Below, piece by piece: positions 58,501-64,000 of a stretch of DNA of 64,000 nucleotides; the first letter of the stretch is position 1; the number at the start of each line of letters is the position of its first letter. Origin of the DNA: Lathyrus oleraceus (lineage: Eukaryota; Streptophyta; Magnoliopsida; Fabales; Fabaceae); NCBI RefSeq assembly GCF_024323335.1, contig NC_066581.1, forward strand, positions 444,069,816 through 444,133,815, written 5' to 3'. Both the position numbers and the translations under genes were made by a program. The notes under the pieces are model-generated. The model searched no databases, was not told the DNA's origin, and was given only the letters and a program-made list of their open reading frames with translations.

Positions 58501-61500
58501 ATGTAAATTTAAATTTATCATTACATATACTTTATTAATATATAAAAAGATATTCGTCAAGAATTTTAATTGATTCCATATAATATTTGTCATTAACAAC
58601 GACGTCAAACTTCATATAATGATCGAAAGAGTGAACAATATACTTTGTTTTGATTCTACGGGCATTATGAAGATCAAAATATTTTGAGAGAAAATTCATC
58701 TTCAAGTAAGATGTCGTCGGTCACTAATCGACTCCTTTTTTCCAATAATGTCAACCGTAGACGTGATTTTTTACATTAGCACCTTGAGAATCAGCTTCAA
58801 ACCCTTTGATCCTGAAAGACTATTAAAACATTTTCGAAAATTTGTAAAAACAAGAATGAAAAATAGATAATTATTAATTTTGAAGGTGACATTAGTAAGA
58901 CAAATGTTTGTTTTTTTAATTGATGTATTAATGTTAAATTATGTTCAAATTTTCAAAACAATAGACGTTAATGAATATATCTCGAAAAGGGATTGTAATA
59001 TCCACTATATATTATTATATAATAAGAAAAATTAGTATGTATTATTAAAGTTGTTGTAAGAATATGTTGTTCTGATTACTCTAAGCATATATTAATGTTT
59101 GATTATATTCAATTAACTTCCAGATTTGCAATTGCCAAATATATAATAGTTAAAGTATTATTTTATGCTAACATTTACTTTTAGTTTCGTTCGTTGTATT
59201 ATATGAAAGGAAGATTTAAAAAGGTCAAATAATTAAGGTGACTCAATATTAAATAGCACATGTCTTTAAATTTTTTGAAAGAAATTATACTTTATAATAG
59301 ACTTCAACAATGGCAAAACATCATTTAAAATTATAATATTTCTTTAAATTCGATGTAAATTAAAATTTATCATCACATATACTTTATTAATATATAAAAG
59401 GATATTTGTCAAGAATTTTACTTGATTCCACAAAAGTTTTGTTATTATCGACGGCATCAAACTTCATATAATGCTTGAAAGTGTGGATAATACACTTTGT
59501 TTTGATTCTACGGGGATTATGAAGATCAAAGTATTTAGACAGAAATATCTTCTTAAAGCAGGATGTCGTCTGCCACTAACCGACTCCTTTATCCAATAAT
59601 GTCAAGCACAGACATAATTTTTTACATTAGCACCTTGAGAATCAGCTTCAAACCCTTTCATCTTGAAAGCATATTGAATTCTTTCCGAAAATGTGTAAAA
59701 ACAAAATTAAAAAATAAATAATTATTAATTTTGTAAATGACAATAGTAAGACAAAAGTTTATTTTTTAATTGATGTATTAATGCTAAATTATGTTCAAAT
59801 TTTCAAAACAAAAGACATTAATGAATATATCTCGAAAAAAGGCTTGTAATTTATAGTATATATTATTATAAAATAAGAAAAATTAATTTAAATTATTAAA
59901 GTTGTTGTAAGAATACTTTATTCTTAATTAACTAAGTTTTAGTTTTGATTTCTCTAAGCATATATTAATGTTTGATTATATTCATCTAACCTCAAAATTT
60001 GTAAAATATATAATAACTAGCATATTAATTTTTGTTAACATTTACTTTTAATGTTGTTGATTGTATTATATTAAATGAAGATTTAAAAATAACAATAAAT
60101 TAAAGTGATTTAATATTAAATAGCACATGTCTTAAAAAAATTAAAGAAATTAAACTTTAAAATAGAATTCAACAATGGCAAAACATCATTTAACATTATA
60201 ATATTTCTTTGAATTCGATGTAAATTTAAATTTATCATTACATATACTTTATTAATATATAAAAAGATATTCGTCAAGAATTTTAATTGATTCCATATAA
60301 TATTTGTCATTAACAACGACGTCAAACTTCATATAATGATCGAAAGAGTGAACAATATACTTTGTTTTGATTCTACGGGCATTATGAAGATCAAAATATT
60401 TTGAGAGAAAATTCATCTTCAAGTAAGATGTCGTCGGTCACTAATCGACTCCTTTTTTCCAATAATGTCAACCGTAGACGTGATTTTTTACATTAGCACC
60501 TTGAGAATCAGCTTCAAACCCTTTGATCCTGAAAGACTATTAAAACATTTTCGAAAATTTGTAAAAACAAGAATGAAAAATAGATAATTATTAATTTTGA
60601 AGGTGACATTAGTAAGACAAATGTTTGTTTTTTTAATTGATGTATTAATGTTAAATTATGTTCAAATTTTCAAAACAATAGACGTTAATGAATATATCTC
60701 GAAAAGGGATTGTAGTATCCATTATATATTATTATATAATAAGACAAATTAGTATGTATTATTAAAGTTGTTGTAAGAATATGTTGTTCTGATTACTCTA
60801 AGCATATATTAATGTTTGATTATATTCAATTAACTTCCAGATTTGCAATTGCCAAATATATAATAGTTAAAGTATTATTTTATGCTAACATTTACTTTTA
60901 GTTTCGTTCGTTGTATTATATGAAAGGAAGATTTAAAAAGGTCAAATAATTAAGGTGACTCAATATTAAATAGCACATGTCGTAAATTTTTTTGAAAGAA
61001 ATTATAATTTATAATAGACTTCAACAATGGCAAAACATCATTTAAAATTATAATATTTCTTTAAATTCGATGTAAATTAAAATTTATCATCACATATACT
61101 TTATTAATATATAAAAGGATATTTGTCAAGAATTTTACTTGATTCCACAAAAGTTTTGTTATTATCGACGGCATCAAACTTCATATAATGCTTGAAAGTG
61201 TGGATAATACACTTTGTTTTGATTCTACGGGCATTATGAAGATCAAAGTATTTAGACAGAAGTATCTTCTTAAAGCAGGATGTCGTCTGCCACTAACCGA
61301 CTCCTTTATCCAATAATGTCAAGCACAGACATAATTTTTTACATTAGCACCTTGAGAATCAGCTTCAAACCCTTTCATCTTGAAAGCATATTGAATTCTT
61401 TCCGAAAATGTGTAAAAACAAAATTAAAAAATAAATAATTATTAATTTTGTAAATGACAATAGTAAGACAAAAGTTTATTTTTTAATTGATGTATTAATG

Positions 61501-64000
61501 CTAAATTATGTTCAAATTTTCAAAACAAAAGACATTAATGAATATATCTCGAAAAAAGGCTTGTAATTTATAGTATATATTATTATAAAATAAGAAAAAT
61601 TAATTTAAATTATTAAAGTTGTTGTAAGAATACTTTATTCTTAATTAACTAAGTTTTAGTTTTGATTTCTCTAAGCATATATTAATGTTTGATTATATTC
61701 ATCTAACCTCAAAATTTGTAAAATATATAATAACTAGCATATTAATTTTTGTTAACATTTACTTTTAATGTTGTTGATTGTATTATATTAAATGAAGATT
61801 TAAAAATAACAATAAATTAAAGTGATTTAATATTAAATAGCACATGTCTTTAAAAAAATTAAAAGAAATTAAACTTTAAAATAGAATTCAACAATGGCAA
61901 AACATCATTTAACATTATAATATTTCTTTGAATTCGATGTAAATTTAAATTTATCATTACATATACTTTATTAATATATAAAAAGATATTCGTCAAGAAT
62001 TTTAATTGATTCCATATAATATTTGTCATTAACAACGACGTCAAACTTCATATAATGATCGAAAGAGTGAACAATATACTTTGTTTTGATTCTACGGGCA
62101 TTATGAAGATCAAAATATTTTGAGAGAAAATTCATCTTCAAGTAAGATGTCGTCGGTCACTAATCGACTCCTTTTTTCCAATAATGTCAACCGTAGACGT
62201 GATTTTTTACATTAGCACCTTGAGAATCAGCTTCAAACCCTTTGATCCTGAAAGACTATTAAAACATTTTCGAAAATTTGTAAAAACAAGAATGAAAAAT
62301 AGATAATTATTAATTTTGAAGGTGACATTAGTAAGACAAATGTTTGTTTTTTTAATTGATGTATTAATGTTAAATTATGTTCAAATTTTAAAAACAATAG
62401 ACGTTAATGAATATATCTCGAAAAGGGATTGTAGTATCCATTATATATTATTATATAATAAGACAAATTAGTATGTATTATTAAAGTTGTTGTAAGAATA
62501 TGTTGTTCTGATTACTCTAAGCATATATTAATGTTTGATTATATTCAATTAACTTCCCGATTTGCAATTGCCAAATATATAATAGTTAAAGTATTATTTT
62601 ATGCTAACATTTACTTTTAGTTTCGTTCGTTGTATTATATGAAAGGAAGATTTAAAAAGGTCAAATAATTAAGGTGACTCAATATTAAATAGCACATGTC
62701 GTAAATTTTTTTGAAAGAAATTATAATTTATAATAGACTTCAACAATGGCAAAACATCATTTAAAATTATAATATTTCTTTAAATTCGATGTAAATTAAA
62801 ATTTATCATCACATATACTTTATTAATATATAAAAGGATATTTGTCAAGAATTTTACTTGATTCCACAAAAGTTTTGTTATTACCGACGGCATCAAACTT
62901 CATATAATGCTTGAAAGTGTGGATAATACACTTTGTTTTGATTCTATGGGGATTATGAAGATCAAAGTATTTAGACAGAAATATCTTCTTAAAGCAGGAT
63001 GTCGTCTGCCACTAACCGACTCCTTTATCCGATAATGTCAAGCACAGACATAATTTTTTACATTAGCACCTTGAGAATCAGCTTCAAACCCTTTCATCTT
63101 GAAAGCATATTGAATTCTTTCCGAAAATGTGTAAAAACAAATTTAAAAAATAAATAATTATTAATTTTGTAAATGACTATAGTAAGACAAAAGTTTAATT
63201 TTTAATTGATGTATTAATGCTAAATTATGTTCAAATTTTCAAAACAAAAGACATTAATGAATATATCTCGAAAAAAGGCTTGTAATTTATAGTTATAAAA
63301 GAAGAAAAATTAATTTAAATTATTAAAGTTGTTGTAAGAATACTTTATTCTTAATTAACTAAGTTTTAGTTTTGATTTCTCTAAGCATATATTAATGTTT
63401 GATTATATTCATCTAACCTCAAAATTTGTAAAATATATAATAACTAGCATATTAATTTTTGTTAACATTTACTTTTAATGTTGTTGATTGTATTATATTA
63501 AATGAAGATTTCAAAATAACAATTAATTAAAGTGATTTAATATTAAATAGCACATGTCTTTAAAAAAATTAAAAGAAATTAAACTTTAAAATAGAATTCA
63601 ACAATGGCAAAACATCATTTAACATTATAATATTTCTTTGAATTCGATGTAAATTTAAATTTATCATTACATATACTTTATTAATATATAAAAAGATATT
63701 CGTCAAGAATTTTAATTGATTCCATATAATATTTGTCATTAACAACGACGTCAAACTTCATATAATGATCGAAAGAGTGAACAATATACTTTGTTTTGAT
63801 TCTACGGGCATTATGAAGATCAAAATATTTTGAGAGAAAATTCATCTTCAAGTAAGATGTCGTCGGTCACTAATCGACTCCTTTTTTCCAATAATGTCAA
63901 CCGTAGACGTGATTTTTTACATTAGCACCTTGAGAATCAGCTTCAAACCCTTTGATCCTGAAAGACTATTAAAACATTTTCGAAAATTTGTAAAAACAAG
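43545..64000. repeat. Distal homogenised block of the satellite
   Basis: From about 43.55 kb the units carry TTGCCAAATAT, ATGAAAGGAAG, TTAAGGTGAC and (from 44.9 kb) ATTTTGAGAGAAAATTC. The last variant puts a stop codon in the subunit A frame. From 48.2 kb TTTTAATTGATTCC replaces TTTTACTTGATTCC. A 9-bp deletion giving TAGTTATAAAA marks the B subunits near 49561, 56427 and 63291, four units apart. Confidence 0.75.

Larger units (their letters stand above)
34425..64000. repeat. Satellite array, about 1.72-kb dimeric unit, 17 full copies, continuing past the window
   Basis: The same unit repeats head to tail without interruption. Units start at TTTGAATTCG: 34425, 36151, 37876, 39601, 41324, 43042, 44761, 46483, 48198, 49907, 51626, 53346, 55064, 56772, 58491, 60208, 61927 and 63637 (partial). 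Lengths are 1708-1726 bp. Each unit is two related subunits: A has GAAGATCAAAATATTT and TCGTCGGTCACTAATCGACT, B has GAAGATCAAAGTATTT and TCGTCTGCCACTAACCGACT. Subunit A is about 855 bp and B about 865 bp. The sequence is very AT-rich. An 83-codon frame in A is open in the first six units only and carries a stop in later ones, so no gene is supported. I do not assign it to a named satellite family. Confidence 0.95.

Noticed and set aside
34425..64000. Regular repeats as a CRISPR array or rDNA spacer
   Set aside because: There are no unique spacers between short repeats and no rRNA sequence. The whole 1.72-kb unit repeats in a plant genome.

Overview
This is nuclear DNA of a plant, most likely a legume with a large, repeat-rich genome. 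The tribe Fabeae (pea, vetch or grass pea relatives) is my inference. It rests on very long Ogre-like LTRs that start TGTAAGACCCC, a SIRE/Maximus-type Ty1/copia gag, a Tat-type Ty3/gypsy element with an antisense plant-mobile-domain gene, and a satellite with a very long repeat unit. I see one intact cellular gene. Almost everything else is transposable elements or satellite DNA. I found no tRNA, rRNA, CRISPR or prokaryotic feature.

Layout. (1) 1-10.6 kb is nested retrotransposons. A minus-strand Ogre-like LTR (1-3635) interrupts the gag of a minus-strand copia element (gag 3636-4081, primer binding site 4131-4146, 5' LTR 4149-5108). The copia element abuts a plus-strand Ogre-like LTR (5109-10287), which is itself split by a solo LTR of 1371 bp (7695-9065). 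(2) 11351-15513 is a complete ten-exon gene for an Iwr1-domain protein, the orthologue of Arabidopsis RDM4/DMS4. It has a TIR element in intron 6, a foldback repeat in intron 5, and a Stowaway-like MITE just downstream. (3) 16.2-17.67 kb is the decayed 3' half of a LINE on the minus strand. (4) 17671-34424 is an Ogre-like 5' LTR with its primer binding site and leader. A Tat-lineage element (18102-30002, target duplication ACTT[A/C]) is inserted in this LTR. The Tat element has lost its gag/RT half and carries another, inverted Ogre-like LTR there (18700-23039). It keeps a broken integrase, an intron-bearing antisense gene with a plant mobile domain, a polypurine tract and a full 3' LTR. (5) 34425-64000 is an uninterrupted satellite array. 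Its unit is about 1.72 kb, a dimer of two related subunits of about 855 and 865 bp. There are 17 full units and the array continues beyond the window.

The most informative second-look items are these. A hairpin in the transcribed leader of the Ogre-like LTRs sits about 700 bp after a conserved TATA box, and its stems covary between copies. An antisense reading frame is kept in three of those LTRs. The satellite array has block structure: an odd edge unit, a proximal block with two-unit alternation, a crossover-like switch near 43.5 kb, and a distal block where a 9-bp deletion recurs every fourth unit. A cluster of single-base deletions at 41.1-43.1 kb looks like consensus error. No new enzyme system is apparent. 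The novelty, if any, lies in repeat structure.
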